Shown here piece after piece: positions 1 through 12,100 of a stretch of DNA of 64,000 bases. A program made the translations under genes and the position numbers. This DNA comes from Marsupella aquatica. Its lineage: Eukaryota > Marchantiophyta. Below the pieces are notes generated by a model. It saw only the letters and a program-made list of their open reading frames with translations, ran no database searches and had not been told where the DNA came from. Position 1 is the first letter of the stretch; each line of letters opens with the position of its first letter. Location: positions 18,662,001 through 18,726,000 of the forward strand of contig OZ316898.1 in assembly GCA_973895155.1 (NCBI GenBank), written 5' to 3'.

Positions 1-2811
1 ACCAAAAGAGAAATTTCAGATTGGAAGGGATGCTCTCGGTCAACTACTTCCCTCATTTGTTTCATCGTTGCTGCAAATTCTTGCAAATGTCTATAACAAG
101 GGGAATCTAAAACTTTGCCCTGCCCTTTGTAAAGGCAAAAGAGAAGCGTCCGGGTTGATTTGTTTCCTAGCGTCTGGTAACGTATTCACAACATACTCTT
201 TTTGGCACGTCAATCATCACGGTAGTCAGTTTCGGTGGGTCAGATGGTCTTTCGGTTCTCAACGGACAGACAGGTGCTGTCCCTTCTGCTGTCAAGCGAA
301 TGACCTGACGATTCATGACTTCCATCAGTGCGGTAGCTCCTTAAGTTCTCAATATAAAAGAACCATTGGAGAGCTGCTAATGGTGGGCTGTTTACATAAA
401 CAAAGTATCGGAATCGCATGTAATTAGACCCGCTGTAGCTACACAGCTGTTACTATAAGATTGAGCCACGGCAGTCCGGAAAGGCATACGGTATTGAACC
501 TAGACTCATACTTTGTTGGACATTGTCGATTGGGCCCAGATCCCTGAGGATAAGAATGGCGGCATGTTTCGTCTTGGGCTGAAATTCCTGTTCTGGTAGC
601 TCGAAGTATCTGATACGACACCGGAGGTTTCGAGGTTCTGGACTTAGTAGTCAGAGCTCAGTATTTGCTAGTTAATCACGTGACTTCATGCAATTAGTAT
701 AAACCAAGTGGCAGCCGAGCTGAATGGATGGGTCGATGGATTGCTTACTCGGAGTTTCCAGCCAAGTCATCTATGCTATGGAGTAAGCACTAGATCAGCC
801 CCAAATCCTGAATTCCTACCCAGAGGTTGCCCAGAGCGTCAGCAGGACCGTACTCACGATGTCTTTTACTGTCTTCTTTTCTATCGATCAGCTTTTGATG
901 CCCGTGCGTACTAGCAATGTCTTTTACTGTTTTCTTTTCTATCGATCAGCTTTTGATGCCTTCGCAAGTGTTGCCTGCCCAGCCGCATGATGATCATCAT
1001 GATTTTTCCGCAGCTGTGGACTGAAAAGTTGATGGATGGAAAGCGCTACAGCCTCAGTTAGGTAAGTTGCGCCCTGCAGGCGGGTTCTACAGGACGGTCT
1101 ACTTTAAGATAGTCAGTTTGACAGGCAATTGATTGGGCAGGGTTCAGAACAGGCACTTGGTAGTTTTAGACATTATCTTGGGGATAGTGCTTCAAGCTTG
1201 CAGTTGTTTCCACGCTCCTAGGATCTGCATACTTCATTTGTACATTGAATATTTGGACATTGAATGAGGTGAAGCGTTCAATTTCCGGTTATTTAAAATC
1301 AGGATGGTACTTTTTAGGGGGCGGCATCCGTGTATATCACCTTGCTAATTAGAATTGTGGGGGCACAAGATTCGTGGCTAGTTAAGCCAGGGCACAAAAT
1401 CCAGACCGAAAGAATTCTGCCACGTATCTTTGGGGTAGACAATTTCAGTTGGCTGGAGCCTGTTAGCAGGATCCACGTAGACCAGATCACTTCCTGGGCA
1501 TGCAATCGAGAAATCCCCTTTTGATCACCAGACTCTGGTTAGCCTGTGTGGCAGTTTTCTGCAGTTCTCTCTTGAATTTTCAGAAGAATCCTTGGTGGGC
1601 CAGGTTGACAGCCAGGTACTCAGATGAAAAGCTGGTTCTCTCCCTCTCTCGTTCGTTGATCAGTCCGGCACATGATTGTAGGGATATCGACCTGCTGCAA
1701 ATTGAGCTCCTGGATTTGTTTCCCCTGTCTGCCCTTTCACTTTCTTATCTGAAGAGAAGTCTTTGAATCATAGGGTCATTCCTGCATTCGTTGAGTCATA
1801 CACGGCTTCTCCTTCATAAGGGGCTATCGATAAGGGATGAGGACGGGATATAAGATTGAGCACAAGAACGGCGTACAGAAGTATGCAAGAACTTGCGGAC
1901 TAAGTGAAGTTTCGAAACCATATACATTGTCACATACAGTACCCTGAGAAGTTGATGGGTATTGTGTGTAACAGCTAACTAAATGAAGATCTGACTTTTC
2001 CCATGACATGAACAAGATAATACCGAGACAAAGTTTGGAAGAACTTACTCTTACTGAAGGATGGATCTCCCAACAACTTCAACAATAACGAGATCGAGAG
2101 GTGGAGAACACTGACTGAAAGTTCGGTCATGAAGTAATTTTGTGCAAGGAAGGTGATCCCCGACCCCTCTGGCTATATAGTGCTATCACTGCTACCGCTT
2201 TACATTCGAAAGCAGGGTATGCAAAACATCCAAGGAACGACAGATCAGAGAAACCCACCACGAATGTCTGGAAAAATCTGTATTTACTTAGACGACCGCT
2301 CAACACTCGGACGATGTTGAGCCTCACTGATCGCAAAATTTGCAGAATACTCATTCCTAAATGGTGATTGTCCACCAGAGGTAGATATTTAATGAGCATA
2401 AACCTACATTGCTATCCTACTACAGCTCAAGGTTTCAGGAAGAAAATCCGCAACCGTGTGGATTCCCTCAATAGCAGCAGATATTTCCGAGTACAAGTCT
2501 TAGTAAATTGATTTCCGAATGGTGATAAAAAATTTATAAAGAATTCCCCGAATCTCTCTAGAGTTTCGTTCGTCATGGGATGGCTTCTAGGTCTATGCTT
2601 GCAGTAGAGAGTTGACCGCGTACGTGCTCAAAATTTGGGAACTGAGAATTTGAGGAAGGACCTGTGAAAATCTGGAAATCAATTCTTCATGAGCAGTAGA
2701 GATTGTGCAAGTATCGCCTACACTCGGAAGCCCCTACATGTCATCAAAATTTGTGGAAAAATCTGTACATATATCTAAAGCGGGGGACATGCCTCGCAAC
2801 AGTAGTTAGGA
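1..2811. other. gene-poor stretch, no recognised gene
   Basis: I see no open frame with recognisable protein similarity on either strand. The longest frames are about 60-120 codons and lack motifs. The only structure I found is a short tandem duplication at 859-960, listed separately. The right end (about 2400-2811) lies just past the stop codon of the minus-strand LRR gene and should hold its 3' UTR. Confidence 0.5.
859..960. repeat. two-copy tandem repeat, 58-bp period
   Basis: A block beginning ATGTCTTTTACTG and running through CTATCGATCAGCTTTTGATG occurs at about 859-902 and again at about 917-960, with one or two differences. No function is apparent. Confidence 0.85.
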
Positions 2812-4653
2812 CTACCATTTTGACATCCACACAGCCACGATCCAAACGACAACGAGGAGTACATTGAAGATGAGCTTGTTGTCATTGCTAGCCGATCCCA
2901 CGCTCTCTTCGTCGTCGACAAGCACATGCCTGGAAGGTGATCGGTGCTGCCAGAGCCGGTTCCAAATATTGGAGGTATTGGGTTTCTGCCTCAAGGAGAC
3001 CCCTAGTTGAGCCTCGAGAAACAGCAGCAACTTCTGGAGGAATTTTTCAATGGAACTCTTCGCCATCCGCTGCCTGTCCTTAAGCTTTCTCACCAGGGGA
3101 CTTTCAAGCCCCTCTGAAGGTGTAGCTTCCAGTACGCTGGCCAGAGCCGCGGTGAGGTCTTCTCCGACCATATTGTGCCCCAAATCAAGCTCCTGCAGTT
3201 CAGGAAGGTTGCCAGACACAAGAGCCCTAACGAGAGGTTTCATACTGCTCCCAGCCTCTATATCATTGTCAGTCAGGAGGAATCGCTCCAACTTGCGAAG
3301 GTTCCCGGCCTCCATCTCCTCAGCTAGGCCAACCAGCCCATCGTCAGTCATACTCACCCGGGAGAGGTTGAGATACCGTAGCTCCGCGAGGTGCCCAGAT
3401 TTCATGAGCCGGGCAAGAGCAAAACTTCCAACGTCCCTCCTCACGCGGGTGTAACTTTTCATATACCTGTCGGTGAATTCAAAATCCCTCGTCGACGAAC
3501 TGGTGAAATTGCTTGACATATCCAGATACCGGAGGCCCCAGACGTGACCAGCCTCCATAGCCTGCGGGATCAATTCCAATCCTTGCGGAGCGATGCCACA
3601 CTCAGCAATGACCAACTTTTGAAGATTGGACAGTTTGCCGGATCGAAGAGCTTTCACCAAGGCCATGCAGCCTCTCGCCCCCATGTAATTGCTGCTCAAG
3701 TCAAGCAGTTGCAAATGGGACAATCGCCCGACCTCCATAGCCTGGAGAATAGGCTCAACCCCATGGCCAAGGTAGCAACGGGTGAGAACCAAATCCGTTA
3801 GGCTAGATAGCTGTCCAGAATTCAATGCCTTGCCAAGAGCCGAAGTTCCCTTTTCCCCAACCATGTTGAAGGAGAGGTCCAGGTGCTTCAAGTATGGGAC
3901 TCTTCCTATAATCAGTGCTTGCGACAAAGCTACAGCCCCTTCCTCTCCGAAGGCATTGGTGGATAAATCCAGGAATTGCAGACCCCAGCTGGAGAAGTGC
4001 CCCGACTGCATGGCAGTGGCAATGTTCTGGACTCCATAGTCGGCTATATAACAGTGGGATAGATTCAAGCTCAGGAGTGATGGTAAACGGCCGATGTGGA
4101 GAATCCTCGCCAGCATGCCACTCCCCTCTTCCCTGATGTGATTATGGGAGAGGTCGAAGCTCTCCATGCCGGATAAGAATCCGGTGGCGATGGTCTGGGC
4201 GATTTCATGAAATCCCTGGTCAGTAAGCCCGTTGTCTGAAAGATCTAGGTGCAGAAGGTTTGTAACGTTGGCATCTCTGAATGCCCTGGACAAAGAGGAC
4301 ACTCCTTTGTCCCCAATTGCGCCCTTCCGTAGGTCCAAAGACTTCGCGTCTCTCACTACCTCCACAAGCTCTTCCAGAGCTTTGGAGCTCTGGATTGCGT
4401 CTCGTAGTCCTGCCATCGCTCGAGCCTCGATTCCGTGAGTCTTCTCGATTTTGACGCCTGCACCAGTTGCAGGTGGGGTTGAGGGTTCCTCCGGAATTGC
4501 TGCCTTCTCGGCTAGCTCCTCGGATTCCGCACTCAATCTCCTCAGCAGTTCTTTCACAGCAGACTCCGGCGAACCCATTTTCTTCCTCTCAGGCTTCTGA
4601 GAGGGAGGGGGCTGCTCCGGAGTGGGTACCGGAGCGGGCTCCGGAGAAGCCAT
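2812..4653 (-). CDS. tail-anchored ribonuclease-inhibitor-type LRR protein (LRR1)
   Basis: This is a single-exon gene of 613 aa. The ATG at 4653 (MASPEP) is chosen because the paralogue at 47151-48863 starts with the same MASPE. The frame is open upstream but offers only a TTG. A proline-rich N-terminus (about residues 1-25) is followed by a helix matching the paralogue (SPESAVKELLRRL). Next come roughly a dozen LRR units of about 28-29 residues with the pattern LxxLDLSxNxxGxxGxxxLAxAL, typical of RNI/RanGAP-like LRRs. A charged linker (VDDEES) leads to a final hydrophobic stretch (about 594-611, FNVLLVVVWIVAVW) at the extreme C-terminus. No signal peptide, kinase, NB-ARC or F-box was seen. 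The expected topology is an LRR solenoid in the cytosol held by a C-terminal tail anchor. It is probably a protein-interaction scaffold; ligand and membrane are unknown. Confidence 0.85.
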   Translation of the reverse strand: MASPEPAPVPTPEQPPPSQKPERKKMGSPESAVKELLRRLSAESEELAEKAAIPEEPSTPPATGAGVKIEKTHGIEARAMAGLRDAIQSSKALEELVEVVRDAKSLDLRKGAIGDKGVSSLSRAFRDANVTNLLHLDLSDNGLTDQGFHEIAQTIATGFLSGMESFDLSHNHIREEGSGMLARILHIGRLPSLLSLNLSHCYIADYGVQNIATAMQSGHFSSWGLQFLDLSTNAFGEEGAVALSQALIIGRVPYLKHLDLSFNMVGEKGTSALGKALNSGQLSSLTDLVLTRCYLGHGVEPILQAMEVGRLSHLQLLDLSSNYMGARGCMALVKALRSGKLSNLQKLVIAECGIAPQGLELIPQAMEAGHVWGLRYLDMSSNFTSSSTRDFEFTDRYMKSYTRVRRDVGSFALARLMKSGHLAELRYLNLSRVSMTDDGLVGLAEEMEAGNLRKLERFLLTDNDIEAGSSMKPLVRALVSGNLPELQELDLGHNMVGEDLTAALASVLEATPSEGLESPLVRKLKDRQRMAKSSIEKFLQKLLLFLEAQLGVSLRQKPNTSNIWNRLWQHRSPSRHVLVDDEESVGSASNDNKLIFNVLLVVVWIVAVWMSKW

Positions 4654-6970
4654 CCGATATCGGGAGTTCTCCAAACTAAAATAATCACAAGAACTGAAAA
4701 AGGTCTTGAAAGTTAAACTCCTCCTGATGCCCCGACGAGTAGATGAGAGTTATCCAACCTGTGGATGACCTACAGGTATGCGCCGCAAGCACCTCGTGTA
4801 ACCTACTGGACTACTCAAGTATCGGTGATCGCTCCAATAAAAGTGGACCTACCTGGAATTGGAAATCCACTAGTTTAAGAGCTGGCTGACAGGTCCTGGA
4901 AATGATCTTCGCATTCCGAATCCTCATGTCTTTCGACGTTCGCTCTCGTATCGAGGAATAGGACGCTTCAAATCGGACTTATGAGACACATGCGTCAACG
5001 TTGTCCAGAGATACACAGGTCCAAAGACAGAATTCCTTCTCCAAATCCACAAAAGAGCGGCAAACAACGACTTGATCCCCAATTTCAAACTCCTCCAAAT
5101 TCCCTCTAACGTTGGCCAGACGAAACAAGCTGCTCTTCGTAAGCTCCTGCCCGATATCGCTCCCGTAAAGAGTAGCAACCTCCAGGCAAGAATCCGTGAA
5201 AAGTTAGCGGGTCAGGAATGAAGGTGATCTCCGGAATCGAACTCCTTCGTGATAGAGCAGTTGGCTATATGAGTCGAGAGTTCAGGACCTGAACTACACA
5301 ATCAAGTTACAACTTTCTCAAAGGGTTAGCAGATCCAGAAATTGGTCTTCTGGTACAAAGAGCTAGCAGCAAGCATGTAGGACCTGAACCGAAACCGAAC
5401 GACTCTCGGTCCAAATCCCTCAAAGATAAAAGAGGGTGAGAAGACGGCCTCCGAATCCAAAGAACTGTGTCAAGTCTGAGTTAATCTTCAATTTGACCTC
5501 CTGAACACAATCATCCCTAAAGCGAGCTTCTCGTTGTCCACACCCTTAAGGCTTTGGCTGGGAATTCGCACAGCTCCTGGTATACATCCTTCAAAGGTCA
5601 GCAAGTCTAGAAAATGATCGATCGATCTGGATCTCAAGCGACTGACATAGCGCGGCTGTGAGTGCTTAGCTTCCATACAGCTCCGCCAGCCCCTCAACAT
5701 GTACACAGTTCCGGCATATACTACCGTTTCATTAGGTTTGTCTCCCAGAATGGACTCCAAGTCTGCAGCTGAGGACCTCTCCAACTCCTCATCATTCAGC
5801 TTCTACAACGTTCCCGTCCAAACACGCTTCGTTACACGGTTTCTCGTCACCCATGTGTGAGAGAATGGAGGATTCGCTTCATGAGGCGCGATCCAGGACT
5901 GGAAAGACTCATGAGACTTGACACTGGATCAGAGCAGCTCTACAGGAGGGAGCTAGACAGCTCCCTCCCTCCCTCCCTCCCTCGTTGCTACCTTCCTGGC
6001 TAGAGCTAGACCCACTCTCGGCGCCGCCAGCCCAACCGAAACGGCGGTGGGTGGGCCTTGGCTGCAGCGTACGCTTCCATCAGAACAACTGGGTCGACCT
6101 CATGACTCTTCGGCAGCAGAAGGATGCAGAAGGTAGGCGAGGCTCAGGATCGTACTGTACCAAACCTCTACTGTACGTCGTCGTATAGTCAGTCATCCAT
6201 ATCCAGAATCCGAATCCAAGCTCCAAACTTCTGAGAGGTAACGTTATTCATCGACGAACATCCGTATCCGAACGGTTGTCCCATCAGTTTACAGAAGGTA
6301 ATCTGCTGAGCTACAGTCGTTGTGCTTGACATGGATCAAGATTAAAAAAGGCAAAGTGAGAATTAGGGAAATCTCACGAAACGGAATCAGACCAGCAAAC
6401 TGAAGTGAGGACGGTGAGACCCAGGCCAACGCCATGACATCGAGATGGATTGAGTGCAAATTTGACAGATCAATGCACGAAACAGTGAATGATGGCAGTT
6501 TCACCATATTGGGCTGGATCAGCTCGTGTCTAACAGTTTCATTACTTCGATAAGTTGCTGTCTCACAAAGTAAGCCCTAGAATACTCTACTGAAATTGAG
6601 CAATTAGCCGGAAACTAATCCAGCCTCTTGAAATTATGCTGGATCTATTCTACAGGGGACAAAGGCTACTAAAAGTCGAGGCAGTCTCAAATCCAATTTA
6701 GATCCAAATCAAACGAAGGATTGAGAATCAAAGAAATCTGACCAATTGAATTCGACAAACCCAACAACGAAAACAAGAAGAAGAAGTAGAATCAGGGCAG
6801 TCTCTTCAAATCCTCTTTGCTCATTGCGGCAGGACCCTGAGAAATGGGGATTTAATAAGTATTGGAATTAAGTCTGGTCACTCCGTGTTTTTCGCTGTTC
6901 TTTCTTGATTTGCTTTGGTGATCCGAGTCAATTTTCTTCAGAGGGGTCTGATTCTGTGTCCCCTGATGCT
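4654..6970. other. upstream flank of LRR1, no recognised gene
   Basis: This region presumably contains the promoter and 5' UTR of the minus-strand LRR gene. Minus-strand open frames at 4924-5178 and 5488-5784 (98 codons) have no recognisable domain and I do not call them. A (CTCC)n microsatellite lies at 5961-5983. Nothing else was identified. Confidence 0.45.
5961..5983. repeat. (CTCC)n microsatellite
   Basis: This is an uninterrupted run of about 5.5 CTCC units. Pyrimidine-rich microsatellites of this kind are common in plant promoters and 5' leaders. It is about 1.3 kb upstream of LRR1, and any role is speculative. Confidence 0.9.
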
Positions 6971-7274
6971 CACTAGATCATAGTGGAATCTCTAGGAATG
7001 CGGAAGAACCCAAAAAATGTGTGCAAGGGAATCTTCCTAACACCCAATTTGATAATCATAACTAGAGAGAAAGTGGGCATTAAGAAAACAGAACAAGACC
7101 CATTAATTGAATGAAATTGACTCAGATCAGCAACATGCAAAATCAAGAAGGACAGCGAGAAACACGGAGAGATCAAAACAGATAAAATCAGATTCTGTTC
7201 TTGTACCTTCAGTATTGGCGGGAACTGAGGGAATCTTTCAAAATCTACGGTAGGGTAGGGGTATACGGGTCCAT

Positions 7275-8450
7275 GAGTTAACTGTAGAGTTAACTGTAGT
7301 TCCAGACCCCTTCGGGAAATCAAAGGCACGGACCGCTTGAAAGTTATCTGCTCACAGCGCCCACCGTCGATCTCAATCAGTACTGGTGACCTGAGCTGTG
7401 CATGAGTGGGCCCCGGTGATTGCAAATAAAAACAGGCAGCCAGATATGTGTTTAGAATAACTCTACTGTAGATATTTAAGAATACAATTGGGTTTATCAC
7501 TTTATTGGATTGCTTTGTCACTGGGACCCTGTTTCGGTGTTTCCTGTTATTGCATTTTTGTCCTTTATTTATCATTGTATGGAATGGAATGACAATTATA
7601 TCTTATATTGTAATATTTTGATGTGAAAGTGTGGGGACTCGATGAGGAGTGGTAGAGTCCTACTTACAAAGACTGTACTATACCATAATGATGGGGGCTA
7701 GGGAGCACGTGAAAATTCATAAGTCTGGGCACCCTCTTGCGCTAGGTCCAAAAAGAATTAAGGTGACTGTTACTTGGCAAAACTCCTTTATTATTATAGT
7801 CCCCTGGGTCCCACTTAGATGCTGTTTGTTTCGTTATATATATAGGTTAAATGCACTTTCCTGATATTTAGGTGATGGACGAGTGACCTTTGATTAACTG
7901 GCAAGTGTTTGTGTTTTTATTTAGAGAGTGAACGAGTGATCTCCAACCAAGTGGCAAGGCTTTTGTTTGTAAATGGTGATTGTCCCTGGAAACTCTTTGA
8001 TTACACCTCTTGGGTCACACACTTTGATGCTAGAGGCCGGCATCTTTTGTGTGCAAATGGTGACTCTTCTTGGGAAACTCTTTCATTACAATCCCTTGGA
8101 TCCCATTTTAGATGCTGTGGGCTGCCTATTTCACGTAGAGTGATATGGGAGGGACCTTCCTAAGTGAAAAGTTTTATGTCTGCAAGCATCTTGAAGTCTT
8201 TTGTGTGGAGGGCTTTGGTGAACCTCATTTTGGGCTGGGAGTTTTGTACTAAGGCCCAACTTGCTTGTGATGGGGCCTTTGTTTTGCTGCCCTCAAATTG
8301 ACTCATGTCATTCAGTGCAATTTCCATGCCATAAACCCCTCGTCAGGCCTGATGGTATCTCTTGTAGAGACCTAAGGGCAAAGGCCCCAACCTTTCTAGC
8401 TTTGAGGTCCCAACCAAGAATCAAGATCTGCTTTTGCCTATTGTTAGCTT
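7275..8450. other. insert specific to duplication unit A1
   Basis: No gene was recognised. The stretch is absent from the matching place in the second unit. It contains diverged tandem copies of a block of about 83 bp: AAATGGTGAT...CTTTGATTACA at about 7970, again at about 8054, and a weaker copy from about 7765. All share a GGGTCCCACTTAGATGCTG-like end. A minus-strand frame reaching 7575 overlaps the left boundary but has no domain. It may be a decayed mobile element. Confidence 0.4.
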
Positions 8451-8461
8451 TGCTAATGTCA

Positions 8462-8683
8462 CAGTTTTCGGGACTAATTGCAAAGCCCGATGGGCAACAA
8501 TAAATGAGTTTCCAAAGAACGGCCATCAAGAATAAAAAAGAAGTACACCTGGCAGGCCACAATGGGTGGTCGCAGTTTTCGGGACGAATCGCAAACCCCG
8601 ATGGGCAACAATAAATGAGTTTCCAAAGAACTGCCATCAAGAATAAAAAATAAATCCACCTGGCAGTCCACAGTTGGGTAGTA
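8462..8683. repeat. two-copy tandem repeat, 111-bp period
   Basis: A block starting CAGTTTTCGGGAC and including GGGCAACAATAAATGAGTTT occurs at 8462 and again at 8573. A single diverged copy sits at about 17450-17525 upstream of MATE2, so this is a local amplification in the MATE1 upstream region. Confidence 0.85.
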
Positions 8684-8834
8684 TCTGGCCAAGTGAGGTT
8701 AGATCTGGTCCGGTCTTTTGCCGAAAAGTTTCATCAGTCGTTTCTCAAAATCGGTGCCAAATGTACAGTACTTATTATTCTACAGCTCACCAGAGTGGAG
8801 ATGTCTTTCGAACTCGTCCGTTTTCTTCACTTTG

Positions 8835-9112
8835 TTGGAATCTTGGAAGAGGTGTCGAGCTTCAAGTGAGCCGACAGTTCTCTACACCAGCTAGAATTTT
8901 GAAAGAGGTATTGAGCTTCCAGTGAGGTGACAGTTCTCTACACTCAGTAGAATTTTGGAAGTGGTTTTGAGCTTCCAGTGAGGTGACAGTTCTCTACACT
9001 CAGTAGAATTTTGGAAGTGGTTTTGAGCTTCCAGTGAGGTGACAGTTCTCTACATTTCACAGAATTTTGGAGGAGGTTTTGAGCTTTCAGTGAGCTGACA
9101 ATTTGGGTCTGG
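8835..9112 (+). repeat. 56-bp minisatellite directly upstream of MATE1
   Basis: About five units of 56 bp start near 8835, 8891, 8947, 9003 and 9059. The units have the core TAGAATTTTGGAAGTGG followed by TTTTGAGCTTCCAGTGAG and a GACAGTTCTCTACA end. The middle units are nearly identical and the outer ones more diverged. The array ends about 30 bp before the MATE1 ATG. It therefore lies in the 5' UTR or core promoter. MATE2 has only one such unit (about 17641-17690). Confidence 0.92.
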
Positions 9113-9140
9113 ACGTGAGGACGGGTGTGACTCAGCAATC

Positions 9141-12100
9141 ATGAAAGATAGCTCGACGGAGCCTTTGCTCAGTGGGTATGCGAGGGATGGAGGAGAGGTC
9201 TCGCGAATTGAGGAAAATGGAATGCAACACAGTGCCGCAGATGCAGAAGAGTCAGGATGGCTGTTGGCCGAGCTCAAGAAGCAGTTCTGGCTGGCAGGGC
9301 CGATGGTTTGTGTGGGATTGCTTCAGTATTCCCTTCACCTCATCTCAGTCATGTTCGTCGGGCATTTGGGAAAGCTCGAACTTGCCAGCGCTTCGATAGC
9401 CATCTCATTCGCTGGCGTGACTGGATTCAGCGTCCTGGTAATCAATCTTTTCGTTTCTCTTGCAGAATTTCACATAATTCTGCTCGTGTTCTGGCAATGT
9501 ACTGCAATGCCTTTGAGGTTAGTACTCAGGTGATAGGTCCCAGTGTGACTCTCTCATCAACCGGCTGAACTGTTTTGGTAATGAAACTGCATCAATTTAG
9601 GAGGAATTGACTGTTAGAGGAGGGGCTTTAGCTGATTACTTTGTTCCGTACCATTTTGGAATGAGACTAATCTGAAGAAAGAGATTTCCAACCGTGGATT
9701 GCTGCTGAATACTCTGTTGTATACGAGTTCGGATTAGATTCTGAAAGGGAGTTTCCACAGTCTATTGCTGCTGAGTTTTAAAATTAGATTTGGGTTCCGT
9801 ATCAATGTGAGATGAGTCCCATCTTGTAAAGGAGATTGCTGTAGTCCATTGCTGCTAGTTGTCTGTGGCACAGCAATCCGAGTGTAGCTCTGGACATTCA
9901 GAAGGGATTTCTTTCATTCAGTTGCTTCTATGAATCTGAGATAATTGTTTTATGCAATTTTCCAGATTGGAATGGCCTGCGCGTTGGAAACGCTCTGCGG
10001 GCAAGCGTATGGGGCAAAACAGTATCACTTGCTGGGAATTCAAATGCAGCGGGCAATTCTGGTCCTGAATATCACAAGCATTCCGATCGCCTTCGTCTGG
10101 CTCAGTACGGGTCCACTTCTTCTGGCACTGGGGCAGGACCCTGAGATTTCTGAGTACGCAGGCCAGTATGCCCGCTGGATGCTGCCGAGTCTCTTCGCCT
10201 ATGCAACATTGCAACCCGTTGTGAAGTTCCTGCAGACACAGAGCGCTGTGTTGCCGATGGCGCTGTGCTCCGCATTGACGTTGTGCCTTCATGTCCCTTT
10301 GTGCTGGATGATGATTTTCAAGCTGGGAGTGGGATACCGTGGTGCTGCCATTTCCATCGGAATGTCTCAGTGGCTCAATGTGATCTTCCTGGTGACATAT
10401 GTCAAACTTAGCCCCACTTGTAAGGAGACTTGGACTGGGTTTTCCACCAAGGCCTTTCAGGACATGAACATCTTCTTCAAGCTCGCAGTTCCCTCTGCCG
10501 TTATGGTGTGGTAAGTTCCATGACTTTGATTGTTCCAAACAAGATTTTAGGGGATAGCGTAATTTATCCATTCCGATGGAAAATCCATTGCAACAATTTA
10601 TCTATGGGAAAGAATAGATGTTTTCAATGCAAATTTTCATAGTGCACAGTTGCAAATATTCATTGTTATCTGCGTGACATTTTTTAGAGTAATCTATCGA
10701 GTGGCAAGATTTCATTCAGCTCGAGTTCTCTTTGGGGTTAGGCAATCCTGAACAGAAATCTTGGGCGTAGGATTCTTGAAACCTGTGTTGATTGAGGGAT
10801 CCAGTGGTGTATATCATCAATTGAAAGTTTGACTTTGAGGTTACTCAGTTTCAAATACCGATCCAGGGCATAGTATTCCCCTCCTTCAAGCCATATTACA
10901 TTCATCCATCCAGTGGCACATCTCATCTCCAGCGCAATTGACGTTGGGGTCCCGAATGTACTGCCATATATCTAGCTGTGTTGATAGTAGATGATCGTTT
11001 TCTTGTGTACTGGTTATGCGTTCCACCTACCGATAGAGTGATGGATGCATTGCATTGTTTAGACAGACTGACTTCGTCCACTTCCCACTTCGTGATCTTC
11101 AAGTTTCTACGGTTTGAACTTCAAATTGCGACCGGGGTAAATTATTTGGTCTCTGCAGCATTCAGATCGTACTTTTGCAAATACCTCACACATTAAGCAG
11201 TTTCGAATCTCATTCTTTTCGACAGCACACATGGGCTTGTCATGATTCGTTTCTCAACCTAGTATTTAATTCTGTGTCTGTGGCACGGGCAGTTTGGAGT
11301 ACTGGTCGTTTGAGTTTATCGTTCTACTGTCGGGGTGGCTGCCAAACCCTCAATTGGAGATGGCAGTTCTCTCTATCAGGTATAATGTCCATTCTCCCTC
11401 TTCCACGAGGATTCCAAATTTATGCACACAGTTTTGAGTTTTTTTTCTAGTTATTTATAGTCCTCACAATACTTTACTGTTTAAGTATGTTATCGTGATA
11501 TGATATTAGGTCTTGGTGTTGAAGAGGGCACTTTATATCCCGCAACCAATCTGGCTCGAACCTCTTGTTCATCCTTCACTGAAAGATCGGATTGGACAAC
11601 ACAGTGAGGACCATTTTACGAAAATTTAGAAACGTTGAGGGACAAATTTAAGATGAAGCGTTTGTGCAAAATCTCATTTTCATATGAGTTTCATGTGTGG
11701 CTGACTGCAGTCTGAATTCAATAGCACTCATGAACATGATTCCTGCGGGAATCGGTGCATCCACAAGGTGAGTTCCTTCGTATCAAACGACCCACCTAGA
11801 CAACACCATCTTCGTGGAAAATTGATGAAAGAAAGGATAGGAGCAGCTCGTTTGTGTGGTCTCTTGAGTCGAATGGTCCAAAGAACAATGCATTCCCTTC
11901 AATGATTCGAAACTCTGGGGTCATTTTATGCTGATTCATTTCTCGACTCCCGTCAGCACTAAAGCTCTTAAATATTGAGTGGTGATTGTGTAGCACGAGA
12001 GTGTCCAACGAGTTGGGTGCTGGAAAAGCTTCAGCAGGAGAGAAGGCAGCATTGGTTGGATTCTCATTAGGTGTCGGAGAAGGCATAATCATGTCGAGCA

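Noticed and set aside
3050-3454. 134-codon plus-strand frame inside LRR1
   Set aside because: It is antisense shadow of the LRR coding frame; no independent evidence.
6973-7575. 200-codon minus-strand open frame
   Set aside because: It overlaps a block repeated at the edge of the other MATE unit, where the frame is not kept, and has no recognisable domain.
8835-9112. CRISPR-like repeat array
   Set aside because: The 56-bp units abut with no unique spacers, and the context is a plant gene promoter; it is a minisatellite.
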